The notes under the pieces: model-generated
Told to the model about the DNA's origin: nothing
What the model saw: only the letters and a program-made list of their open reading frames with translations
The model's database searches: none
Source: Pseudomonadota bacterium
GTDB lineage: Bacteria; Desulfobacterota; Desulfobacteria; Desulfobacterales; JAHIVH01
DNA length: 45,987 nucleotides
Assembly: GCA_018816735.1 (NCBI GenBank)
Contig: JAHIVH010000098.1
Location: forward strand, 1 to 45,987
Direction: 5' to 3'
Shown: positions 18,972 to 26,868 of the stretch, piece by piece
How positions within the stretch are numbered: the stretch's first letter is position 1
How the letters are laid out: each line of letters starts with the position of its first letter
Made by a program: the position numbers and the translations under genes

Positions 18972-20459
18972 TTATTTTTTATCCAGTTTTCCAACAAGGG
19001 AAAGGGTAAAAAAAGCGCCCATATATTTAAAGTGGGGCCTGACCTGAAGGCCAACCCTGTACCAGCCCGGCTCACCCTCAACATCTTCCACACTGACCTT
19101 TGCCTCTCGAAGCGGACGTCTGCTTCTTACGCCGGGAGAAGGGCTTTCCATCTCTGTGACATACTGGCCGATCCATTTGTTTAACTCATTCTGCAGGTCT
19201 GTCTTTTCTTTCCAGGTACCGATATTTTCCCGCTGTATCACTTTTAAATAATGGGCCAGCCGGTTGATAATAAACATGTAGGGCAGTTGTGTCCCCAGCT
19301 TGTAATTGAGCTCGGCGTCTTTCCCTTCCTTGCTGATCCCGAAAAATTTGGGTTTCTGAGCTGAATTCGCAGAGAAGAAAGCGGCATTGTCACTTCCTTT
19401 TCTCATGGTCAGCGCCATAAACCCTTCCTCGGCCAGTTCAAACTCCCTTCTTTCCGAAATAAGCACTTCCGTGGGTATTTTTGTCTGAATGGCCCCCATG
19501 GCTTCAAACTGATGAAGCTCCAAATCTTCTATCGCACCGCCACCCTGTGGCCCGATAATATTGGCGCACCACCTGTATTTTGCAAAACTTTTTGCCAGAT
19601 TCGATGCAAAGGTGAAGGCGGTATTTCCCCACAGATAATCTTCATGTGACCCGGAGACATTCTCTTCATAGTTAAACGTTTTGACAGGCTTTGTGGTCTC
19701 TCCATATGGCAGACGGAGAACAAAACGCGGCACCGTCAGGCCCACATATCGGGCATCTTCGGATTCCCTGAACGATTGCCATTTTGTATATTGCGGGCCT
19801 TCGAAAATGGATTTCAAATCCTTGAGCTGGGGGAGTTCGTTAAAATCATCCACACCGAAAAAACTGGGACCGGCTGCTGAAATAAACGGTGCGTGCGACA
19901 TGGCCGCCACGCTGGCAATATTCTGCAGGAGTTTCATATCCTGGGGGCCGGGCCCGAATTCATAATTGCCGATCATGACCGAGTAAGGCTGACCGCCGAA
20001 CTGGCCATACTCTGCGGTATAGGCTGTTTTATACAGACCGGATTTGGGTATTTCAGGTGCATCCTCAAAATCCGTCAGAAGATCTTCCTTGCTTACGTTC
20101 AGAATTTCAATTTTTATGTTTTCCCTGAAATCGGTCCGGTCAACGAGAAATTTAAGAGATCTCCAGGCAGATTCTACCTTTTGAACTTCCGGATGATGAA
20201 GAATGGCATCGACCTGAAGGCTCAGTTTTTTATCTAACTCGGCAATCATCTCATCCACAATTGCCTTGGTAACTTTATCAACGACCTTGCCGGGTTCCAC
20301 TAATTGGCTGATAAGCGATTCCAGCCCTTTTCTCGCAAGAGAGTATCCCTCATCAGAGGGTTTGAGCTTGGTCGCCTGAATAATGTCATCCAGCAACGAA
20401 GTTGACACTTCGGTTTTCTCTTCAGCTGACGGTGCAGCCTGTTCTTGATTTTCTGCCAT
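18972..20459 (-). CDS. tssC: T6SS sheath large subunit TssC
   Basis: A 495-residue sheath protein that pairs with TssB to make the contractile sheath. Recognisable blocks are VDAILHHPEVQKVESAWRSL (about 82-101), a VMIGNYEFGP segment, the WRYNLKA-like region here as WGNTAFTFASNLAKSFAKYRW, and the C-terminal RPLREAKVSVEDVEGEPGWY followed by a GxxFTLSLVGKL strand. Length is as expected. The start is 18 bp after tssB; the two genes are the usual conserved pair. Confidence 0.97.
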   Translation of the reverse strand: MAENQEQAAPSAEEKTEVSTSLLDDIIQATKLKPSDEGYSLARKGLESLISQLVEPGKVVDKVTKAIVDEMIAELDKKLSLQVDAILHHPEVQKVESAWRSLKFLVDRTDFRENIKIEILNVSKEDLLTDFEDAPEIPKSGLYKTAYTAEYGQFGGQPYSVMIGNYEFGPGPQDMKLLQNIASVAAMSHAPFISAAGPSFFGVDDFNELPQLKDLKSIFEGPQYTKWQSFRESEDARYVGLTVPRFVLRLPYGETTKPVKTFNYEENVSGSHEDYLWGNTAFTFASNLAKSFAKYRWCANIIGPQGGGAIEDLELHQFEAMGAIQTKIPTEVLISERREFELAEEGFMALTMRKGSDNAAFFSANSAQKPKFFGISKEGKDAELNYKLGTQLPYMFIINRLAHYLKVIQRENIGTWKEKTDLQNELNKWIGQYVTEMESPSPGVRSRRPLREAKVSVEDVEGEPGWYRVGLQVRPHFKYMGAFFTLSLVGKLDKK

Positions 20460-20477
20460 ATTATATTCCCCTTCGTA

Positions 20478-20963
20478 TTATTCCATCCCAAGTTCTTTAA
20501 GAAGCGTTGCACGCGATTTCTCATCTTTTACGAGTTCCTGAATCTTCTTCCGAAAATCAGGAATATTGCTAAGAGGCCCTTTCAATGCGGTAAGCGCTTC
20601 CCTGAGCTCCAGAAGTTTATTCAATTCAGGGGTATTTTTTGCGATTTCTTCCGGAGAAAAATCCTTCATGGAACTGAACTTCAAGGAAACCGCCATGTCC
20701 CCTTCTTCCCCTTTTTCCGAAATCTTGTTGGGAACGTTGATATCCATCTTGATATTCTGAGCGTTCAATACGTCATCAAAATTATCCTTATCCACATTGA
20801 TCGGCTCACGATCCTCAAGGATCCTGTCATCCTGTGCATTAGTAAAGTCTCCCATCACGAGCATCTTAAGTGGAAGCTCTACATCTTCCTTTGCATCACC
20901 TGTGGCCGGACGATAGACAATGTTTACCCTTTCCTTTGGGGCAACTGATGATTCTTTGGCCAT
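20478..20963 (-). CDS. tssB: T6SS sheath small subunit TssB
   Basis: A 161-residue sheath protein that forms the contractile heterodimer with TssC and carries the helix recognised by ClpV. The N-terminus MAKESSVAPKERVNIVYRP, the LPLKMLVMGDFT motif and the C-terminal GPLSNIPDFRKKIQELVKD are classical. A GGGGGAG ribosome site precedes the ATG. A 195-bp gap separates it from tssA, so it may have its own promoter. A 7-of-8 inverted repeat (21077-21084 and 21096-21103) lies in that gap and could be a tssA terminator or an operator. Confidence 0.96.
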   Translation of the reverse strand: MAKESSVAPKERVNIVYRPATGDAKEDVELPLKMLVMGDFTNAQDDRILEDREPINVDKDNFDDVLNAQNIKMDINVPNKISEKGEEGDMAVSLKFSSMKDFSPEEIAKNTPELNKLLELREALTALKGPLSNIPDFRKKIQELVKDEKSRATLLKELGME

Positions 20964-21158
20964 GATCTCCCCCTTTTTTAATTAGTGGTTGCTAAATTTT
21001 CGCAGTAAAATTTAAACAAAAGTATATCAATATTTATATGCAAGATTCAGGGAAAATAGTTTACGGTTCTTACACCATGGTTACAAGCTCATGGGGTGAC
21101 CATACATTTTCTCCCGTATATTTCTATTACAGGTTATTACACAAGGGATTAATTGCCT

Positions 21159-22721
21159 TTAGTTACCTAAATTTAAAGCCGATATTGCATCCAGTCTTGC
21201 AATTCGCCTGAGGATTTCCTCCGAACGTTCCTTTGCGCTTTGATCCGGGTGCATTTTAAAACCGCTCAATGCTGTTTTCAATCCGTTTAAAGCAAGATCC
21301 GGGTCCCATTGTTCCAATTGATATTTTTCAATATCCCAAAGGATCTGTTCAAGATGGGGTATTGCGACATTCACCTTCTTGAACTGCATCAACAACTGCG
21401 ATAAAGCAGTACGCCATACCAGGGCTTCGCGTTTTGAATAGCATTTTCTCAAGTTTTGCTGAAGCAGCTCAACGGCTTCGTTGAGTTTTTTCTTTTTTGC
21501 CAGATCTGTGGCAAGGGCCATTTCCCTGGCCATCAGATTCATTATCGTGTTATCGGAATCTGTCTGCGAAACCGGTAAACCCGATTCACTCTCCGGCATG
21601 CTGCCAAAACCGATGGTCCTTGCCCATGCTTTTGTCTCAGTATTGGCAAAAGGGGTGTTGTCTGCAAATAAAAACGTCAAAAGTTCCGGAAAGAGATGAA
21701 GAAAAAATGCCGTTTCCTGACAAACCGCATCTCTTGCTTTCTCAAATGGCGCACCAAGGCCCGTAAGCGCCCTGACAATATAATGATGCAAATCGAGCCA
21801 GAAAATATAATCAGAAACCCTCTCCTCCGCCACCTCCAGCAGGTTTTTATAATCCGCTTTTGCCATCAGATCCTTCAATGTATTTGAAAACTGCAAATCC
21901 GGCGGCGGAATAATCGTTTTTGTGCCATCACTGGTAACAGGAAGCGCCTCAACCGGTCCCCAGGCAGCCATTCGCATATATTGATATCCCAGAGGGTTTG
22001 TCGGTTCGGTCTTGAGATAGAATAGAGCTGCCCTGCCAATGGCCCTGAAACCCGACGACAGAACCTTTTGAGCATCGCCGGAAGAAGCGATATCCACCGG
22101 GGCTGTCTGATCTGCCGGTGCAGAACGGGTTGCCGATTCGATTTTAGAAGCGTCCGGCTTTTCAGCAACCGGTTTTTCCGGTGAGATGGTCTTAAATTTA
22201 TCCAGGGCTCTTTCAATTGGCCTTACAGAGATGGGCTCAGGCAGTTGACCATTTAAAAATTTTTCAATGCCGTTTAAATGATCGTGTATTTCCTTTTTTG
22301 TCTCCTGGGCCACCGGGCTTGCTTTGATCCTTGAGAGCGCGTTTTCCGTTTTTTCGATCCACCACGTCACTGCATTGATTCTGCCTTTGAGCCGTTTTTT
22401 GGGTGGATACAGATCCTCCCAAAATGTCTCAATCAGATCGTGGTAGACCGTTAATCCAACAGCCAGGCCGGTTATCTGGTTCAAATAAATCTGGGATACG
22501 GCAAAATAACCGGCGACCAGGATGTCCTTTGATTTTTCTGCCAAAATGGCTGATGAAAGCTGAGACACTTTTTTCCAGTCTGCGCTTTCTGTGGCAGCCG
22601 GATTTGAAAGCTTGTCAATTTCAGCTTGCAGCTCTTCAAATTCAGGTTCGTATTTTACGTCCAAACCCGCTCTCTGATCAGCGCTCACAGGCTCTTTGCC
22701 AAGTAATAAAAAATTCATCAT
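21159..22721 (-). CDS. tssA: T6SS assembly protein TssA (ImpA_N plus VasJ-like C-terminus)
   Basis: A 520-residue cap/assembly protein. The ImpA_N domain is clear in the first ~130 residues: DVKYEPEFEELQ, DWKKVSQLSSAILAEKSKDI, then GLAVGLTVYHDLIETFWEDLYPP and the R-x-NAVTWW motif. After a Pro/Ala/Ser-rich linker (about 185-215) the C-terminal half resembles VasJ-type TssA: SGFRAIGRAALFYLKTEPTN (about 225-245), LGYQYMRMAAW and a TPR-like end. TssA proteins prime and cap the polymerising tail. It is the first gene of the minus-strand run; a second Met codon at 22718 is an equally good start. Confidence 0.9.
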   Translation of the reverse strand: MMNFLLLGKEPVSADQRAGLDVKYEPEFEELQAEIDKLSNPAATESADWKKVSQLSSAILAEKSKDILVAGYFAVSQIYLNQITGLAVGLTVYHDLIETFWEDLYPPKKRLKGRINAVTWWIEKTENALSRIKASPVAQETKKEIHDHLNGIEKFLNGQLPEPISVRPIERALDKFKTISPEKPVAEKPDASKIESATRSAPADQTAPVDIASSGDAQKVLSSGFRAIGRAALFYLKTEPTNPLGYQYMRMAAWGPVEALPVTSDGTKTIIPPPDLQFSNTLKDLMAKADYKNLLEVAEERVSDYIFWLDLHHYIVRALTGLGAPFEKARDAVCQETAFFLHLFPELLTFLFADNTPFANTETKAWARTIGFGSMPESESGLPVSQTDSDNTIMNLMAREMALATDLAKKKKLNEAVELLQQNLRKCYSKREALVWRTALSQLLMQFKKVNVAIPHLEQILWDIEKYQLEQWDPDLALNGLKTALSGFKMHPDQSAKERSEEILRRIARLDAISALNLGN

Positions 22722-22793
22722 CTGAAATTGTATAATACGTTTAAAATTGTTGAATTCTTATAAGTAAATGGTAAATGAGTTCATGTTTGAAGT

Positions 22794-22805
22794 GTCAAAT
22801 TTGAC
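22794..22805. promoter_or_regulatory. Perfect palindrome GTCAAATTTGAC upstream of tssA
   Basis: A 12-bp perfect dyad about 73 bp upstream of the tssA start. On the minus strand its TTGAC half merges into TTGACA. It could be a dimeric regulator site; no regulator can be named. Confidence 0.4.
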
Positions 22806-22863
22806 GTAACGGAATCAGCCATTCTTGAATGGCCTGCCATTAAATCTTTGGATCACTTCATTT

Positions 22864-22886
22864 GGGGAACCTTCAGGCGGTTCCCC
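22864..22886. promoter_or_regulatory. Hairpin with GGGGAACC / GGTTCCCC arms
   Basis: Perfect 8-bp GC-rich arms (22864-22871 and 22879-22886) enclose a 7-base loop. No T-run follows on either strand, so this is not a standard intrinsic terminator. It lies about 145 bp upstream of tssA and about 290 bp upstream of the plus-strand operon and may be a leader structure or operator. Confidence 0.5.
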
Positions 22887-23096
22887 TAAAAGTCAGTGTT
22901 CGGAAAGTGAGTCTTAACAGCTTAACAGAAAAAATGCCAAAAAATAATTTCATTTCAATTATTTTTTTAAAGCAGGATTAAAACAGTTACAATCGCGTCT
23001 CCAATTATTTTTATATTCCCTTTTTTTTCAAGGATGTATAAAAAATTTGATTGTGTGTCAAGAAGATTCCCGTTTCGAATATTTCACAGATGATTA

Positions 23097-23123
23097 TTGA
23101 CAGCAGGTTATTTTAAGTCTAAT
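23097..23123 (+). promoter_or_regulatory. Possible sigma-70-like promoter for the PEGA/FGE-kinase operon
   Basis: A perfect TTGACA (23097-23102) is followed after 15 bp by TCTAAT (23118-23123), five of six bases of the -10 consensus, 54 bp before the ATG at 23178. The spacing is shorter than ideal, so this is tentative. Confidence 0.35.
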
Positions 23124-23177
23124 TTTACCGGTATCTGGCCATAACAAACCGGAATCCAACGAAGAGCTAAATCAAAA

Positions 23178-24365
23178 ATGAAATACTATCCAAATATACT
23201 GTTCATAACCATTTTCTCAGTCGCGTGTGTACTAGCGGCCGGTGGCGGGGATATTCAAATCACATGTGAACCTGACATCAGAATCTGGGTGAATGACAAT
23301 TTCAAAGGAAAAACCACAGCCGACGACGGCGGCATGTTCATTGAGTCTTTAACCCCAGGTAATTATAAAATAAAGGCCGTAAAATCCGGATTTGAGCCTG
23401 TCATAAAGGACATTTATGTGCCCCGGGGCGAAACAGTTGAAGTTAAAATTAAAATTACCACACCTTCAATGAAAATTGAAAATCTGATTACCGGAAACAC
23501 CGGAAATGACTATGCCACGGTCGGTACCATCATATTTCGCAGCGTTCCTTTACACGCAGACATATTTCTGGATGGCAACAAAATTGGCACAACCGATACC
23601 AAAGCAAGCGACATCGCTACCGGAAACCACCACATCCGATTTGTTTACAAAAGCCAGATTCTTGAGAACGATTATACCCTCAACGCCAATCAGACGTTAA
23701 AATTGAAAGCACATTTTAAAAAAGGGGAAATTATAAATGAGCATGAAGAATATTTTGTAAATTCAATGGGCATGAAATTTGTTAAAATCATGCCCGGCGT
23801 ATTTCAGAAAAGCGATTCGACAGGCAAGGAAACAAGAATTAATGAATTCTTTATGCAAAACACAGAAGTGACCCAGAAGCAGTGGGTGATGCTCATGCAG
23901 AAGAATCCATCAAATTATAAAAAAAACAGCAATGATTATCCGGTGGAAAATGTATCACTGAATGATGTGCAGGAATTTATCCGAAGACTCAACCAGCGGG
24001 AAGAAACGGACAAATACAGGCTCCCTACACAAGCTGAATGGGAGTATGCCTGCCGGACAGGAAAAAATTCGAAATACTGTTTTGGGGATAACCCGGATAA
24101 AATAGACGACTATGCGTGGTATGAAAAAAACTCCCACAATCATCCTCATATGGTTGGGCGGAAAACACCCAATTTATGGGGCCTTTATGATATGCACGGA
24201 AACGTGCTGGAATTTTGCCTGGACCTGTATTCCGGCATGTATCCTGTTGCCCGTGGGGGAGATTATCTTGACAAGCCGGACTATCTGGAATGTTCTGTCC
24301 AGGAAATTGTTACAGAAGATTCCGGTAATCCCACGATAGGCTTTCGACTGGTGAAAATGCCCTGA
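23178..24365 (+). CDS. Exported PEGA + formylglycine-generating-enzyme-like protein (TagR-like)
   Basis: A 395-residue protein with an N-terminal signal (about 1-21). Two PEGA-type repeats follow (about 25-95 and 116-182; LTPGNYKIKAVKSGFEP is the signature), then an FGE-sulfatase/SUMF1 fold from about 191: FVNSMGMKFVKIMPG, TEVTQKQW, YRLPTQAEWEYACRTG, GLYDMHGNVLEFC and IGFRLVK. The active-site Cys pair that follows the RGGS motif in true FGE is absent (here ARGGDYLDKPDYLEC), so it is probably not an oxidase. P. aeruginosa TagR is an FGE-like periplasmic protein that activates the kinase PpkA. This gene, divergent from tssA and two genes before a kinase, fits that role by inference. Confidence 0.8.
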   Translation: MKYYPNILFITIFSVACVLAAGGGDIQITCEPDIRIWVNDNFKGKTTADDGGMFIESLTPGNYKIKAVKSGFEPVIKDIYVPRGETVEVKIKITTPSMKIENLITGNTGNDYATVGTIIFRSVPLHADIFLDGNKIGTTDTKASDIATGNHHIRFVYKSQILENDYTLNANQTLKLKAHFKKGEIINEHEEYFVNSMGMKFVKIMPGVFQKSDSTGKETRINEFFMQNTEVTQKQWVMLMQKNPSNYKKNSNDYPVENVSLNDVQEFIRRLNQREETDKYRLPTQAEWEYACRTGKNSKYCFGDNPDKIDDYAWYEKNSHNHPHMVGRKTPNLWGLYDMHGNVLEFCLDLYSGMYPVARGGDYLDKPDYLECSVQEIVTEDSGNPTIGFRLVKMP

Positions 24366-24430
24366 CATCTTCTCTCTGTTTTTAAACGCGCCTAAAGAAA
24401 ACAGTACTGATTTTCTAAAAATGGTTTAAT

Positions 24431-25402
24431 GTGGATCAAAAAAAAAACACAAATTATCTGCCAGTTTTATTGGTCCTGAATATTCTTCTGGTCATAGCGC
24501 CAGCTCTCCTGCAAGCGACAGAGGGACCAGGCCAGCCATTAATTTTTCCGCTGCCCGCCAATGAATTGAAAGACGTTATCGTCAAGTGGTTTGAAAAATC
24601 AGGCTATCAGGTCGAGTCCTCTCTGGCGGGCATGGGATGTGTCAAAATATCTGCATTAAACGGCGACGATAGGTTTGATATTTATTTAATGCCGGATTCT
24701 CCGCTTGCTGTTCATTTAAGATTCGAAAAGACGGGAGCCCTGAATACAAAAAACGCTTTATTACAGGATATTCATAAATATGCAAATGGCGCGTCACAAA
24801 CGCCTGATGAAAAGTCCAACCCTTTATCTGAACCGGTTCCGGACATTATATCCGAAAAAATGAAATCGATAGTCTGCATCAAATCCACCAGGAACGATAA
24901 GGATGAAGAAGATCAGTTTTCCGGTTTTATCATTGATACGGAAGGATTGATCCTGTCAACGGCCCATGGACTTGAAAATGTCTCGAACGTTACCGTCATT
25001 TTTTATGATGGCCGGGAAGCAACGGGGGAAATAATACGATCGGATTTTTCAAGTGATTTAGCCCTGATTCACACAGATCAGCGAACCCCCCATTTTGTTC
25101 CCCTGTCAAATGGCCGGGGCCTGCCTGAAATGGGAGAAAAATTGTATGCGGCAGGGTGCCCGGACAATCATGGGGTGGCTGTTTATTCCGGGGTAATAGA
25201 TGGACCGCCTGTCAAAGTAAACGGTTTACCGCTGTTTCAGGTGAATATGCCCACCTATCCGGGAAGCAGTGGCAGCCCTGTTTTTGACAAAAACGGGCAT
25301 TTTGTCTCTATCGTTAAAGCAAGATTCAGGGGAACCGACTCCATTGGATTCCTCATTCCCCTTTCAACATTAAAAGCTTTTCTGGAACCCGCACGAGAAT
25401 GA
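24431..25402 (+). CDS. Exported trypsin-like (HtrA-type) serine protease without PDZ
   Basis: A 323-residue protein with a GTG start and an N-terminal hydrophobic segment (about 9-28) as signal peptide or anchor. Residues about 145-320 form a chymotrypsin/HtrA fold with the triad visible: His179 in STAHGLENV, Asp209 in SDLALI and Ser280 in GSSGSPVF. No PDZ domain follows. The part between the signal and the protease (about 35-120) is a small domain I cannot assign. The ribosome site is weak, but its stop overlaps the kinase start (ATGA), so expression is linked. It is likely periplasmic and, between the FGE-like protein and the kinase, may process an envelope signal; that role is inference. 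Confidence 0.85.
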   Translation: MDQKKNTNYLPVLLVLNILLVIAPALLQATEGPGQPLIFPLPANELKDVIVKWFEKSGYQVESSLAGMGCVKISALNGDDRFDIYLMPDSPLAVHLRFEKTGALNTKNALLQDIHKYANGASQTPDEKSNPLSEPVPDIISEKMKSIVCIKSTRNDKDEEDQFSGFIIDTEGLILSTAHGLENVSNVTVIFYDGREATGEIIRSDFSSDLALIHTDQRTPHFVPLSNGRGLPEMGEKLYAAGCPDNHGVAVYSGVIDGPPVKVNGLPLFQVNMPTYPGSSGSPVFDKNGHFVSIVKARFRGTDSIGFLIPLSTLKAFLEPARE

Positions 25403-26787
25403 AGACATTTGGCCGATATGAAATCGTAGAAAAAATTGGCCAGGGCGCCATGGGAATTGTTTATAAAGGGTTTGATCCTCAGATCAAACGCGAAATCGCT
25501 TTGAAAGTCCTTCGCGAAGATCAGCTGGGTAACACATATTTTGTAGAACGATTCGTCAAGGAAGCCATGGCCATTGGCCGCCTTTCCCATCCGAATATTG
25601 TTACTGTTTATGATGTGGGCGAGGATCATCATACGATTTACATTGTCATGGAGCTGCTGGAGGGAAAACCGTTAAATGAAATCATCAAGGACAACCTGCT
25701 TCCTCTCCCTATTCTCCTTGATATCGGAATAAAGTCGGCCGAGGCCCTGGATTATGCGCATAAAAAAGGGATTGTTCACCGGGATGTGAAAACAACAAAT
25801 ATCCTTATTTCAGGTGACAACCATGTCAAGCTGACGGATTTTGGCATCGCTCATTTTGATGACCCCCAGTTGGCCATGCAGACCCAGGCAGGAGAGGTTC
25901 TGGGCACACCGGCATTTATGTCTCCGGAACAGGTTCTTGGAAAACCGGTTGATGGCCGTTCGGATCTTTTTTCATTGGGTGTGATTTTATATGAGATGAC
26001 AACCGGTAACAAGCCGTTTTCCGGAAATCATCTTCCTGCTATTTTCGAAGCCATCATCAAAAAAGAGCCTGATTACCCGGTGCATCCGGATAGGCCCATT
26101 CCCCAGGAACTTTCCCAGGTCATACTGAAAAGCCTGAAAAAAAATCCGGAAGAGCGATATCAATCCGGAAATGAAATGGCGCAAGCCCTTTCCAGATGCA
26201 TTTCACGTCTTGATGCCAAAGAAACGCGTCAAGTTATAGCACATCCGGAACCTGCCAAAACCGTGTCACGCAAAAATACACATGAAGACGAATTCCTTTC
26301 CCAAGAAAAGAGCAAGATGCCTGGCGGGGAAAGCCTGTTTTCAACCGGGGATAATCCCTTGCCAACTATGTATTACGATCCGAGGAGCAAAACGGACACG
26401 CCCGGGACAAAAATCAGGACACCTGAAAAGAGCAGCATTGAATGGAAAAAATACTGGATCGTTTTCGCCCTTGTGTTTATCATGGCAGGCACGGGCATCG
26501 GGTATTATTATTTCAAAAACCAACCGCAAGTGACGAAAGAAGAATCAAACACCGTTGAAAAAGCAGGCCCTGCGGAAACATCATTTTTAACTGTTTCAAC
26601 AGAACCGGAAGGCGCTTTTATATATATGGATGGGGACTCTAATGGACAGACACCCATCCGGATCAAGGCGGAATATGGCAGTCATGAAATTCGCATTACG
26701 CTTGAAGGATATTTCGATCAGGAATTCCAGTTAAACGTCGATCAGCCGGAGATTAATCTGTCCAGACGAATGATATCCATTGAATAA
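25399..26787 (+). CDS. Membrane Ser/Thr protein kinase with periplasmic PEGA domain (PpkA-like)
   Basis: A 462-residue protein. The cytoplasmic Hanks-type kinase (about 7-265) has all key residues: glycine loop GQGAMG (14-19), Lys36, HRD 127-129, Asn134, DFG 147-149 and SPE 175-177. A juxtamembrane linker runs to about 350, followed by one transmembrane helix (352-372) and a C-terminal PEGA domain (about 396-460) that would sit in the periplasm. This topology fits an envelope-sensing kinase. In T6SS of P. aeruginosa type, PpkA phosphorylates Fha to license firing; no Fha or PppA phosphatase gene is in the window. It overlaps the protease gene by 4 bp. The kinase call is certain; the T6SS link is by neighbourhood. 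Confidence 0.93.
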   Translation: MKTFGRYEIVEKIGQGAMGIVYKGFDPQIKREIALKVLREDQLGNTYFVERFVKEAMAIGRLSHPNIVTVYDVGEDHHTIYIVMELLEGKPLNEIIKDNLLPLPILLDIGIKSAEALDYAHKKGIVHRDVKTTNILISGDNHVKLTDFGIAHFDDPQLAMQTQAGEVLGTPAFMSPEQVLGKPVDGRSDLFSLGVILYEMTTGNKPFSGNHLPAIFEAIIKKEPDYPVHPDRPIPQELSQVILKSLKKNPEERYQSGNEMAQALSRCISRLDAKETRQVIAHPEPAKTVSRKNTHEDEFLSQEKSKMPGGESLFSTGDNPLPTMYYDPRSKTDTPGTKIRTPEKSSIEWKKYWIVFALVFIMAGTGIGYYYFKNQPQVTKEESNTVEKAGPAETSFLTVSTEPEGAFIYMDGDSNGQTPIRIKAEYGSHEIRITLEGYFDQEFQLNVDQPEINLSRRMISIE

Positions 26788-26868
26788 CAGTCGAATCATA
26801 TGCGTGTGACAAAAACCATAGAAACGAAATCAAGACGTTATTTTATTTTAAAAAGGGGGAAAAATGAC

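Larger units (their letters stand above)
22722..23177. promoter_or_regulatory. Divergent intergenic region between tssA and the PEGA/FGE-like gene
   Basis: A 456-bp AT-rich spacer from which the T6SS operon (minus) and the kinase operon (plus) diverge. No coding frame is convincing. It contains a perfect 12-bp palindrome, an 8-bp-stem hairpin and a TTGACA hexamer, listed separately. I see no clear sigma-54 GG...GC element on either strand. Promoters for both operons must lie here, so a shared regulator is plausible. Confidence 0.6.

Noticed and set aside
26800..26868. N-terminal extension of the TPR/thioredoxin-fold protein
   Set aside because: Starting there would bury the clear signal peptide; ATG 26869 has GGGGGA at good spacing.
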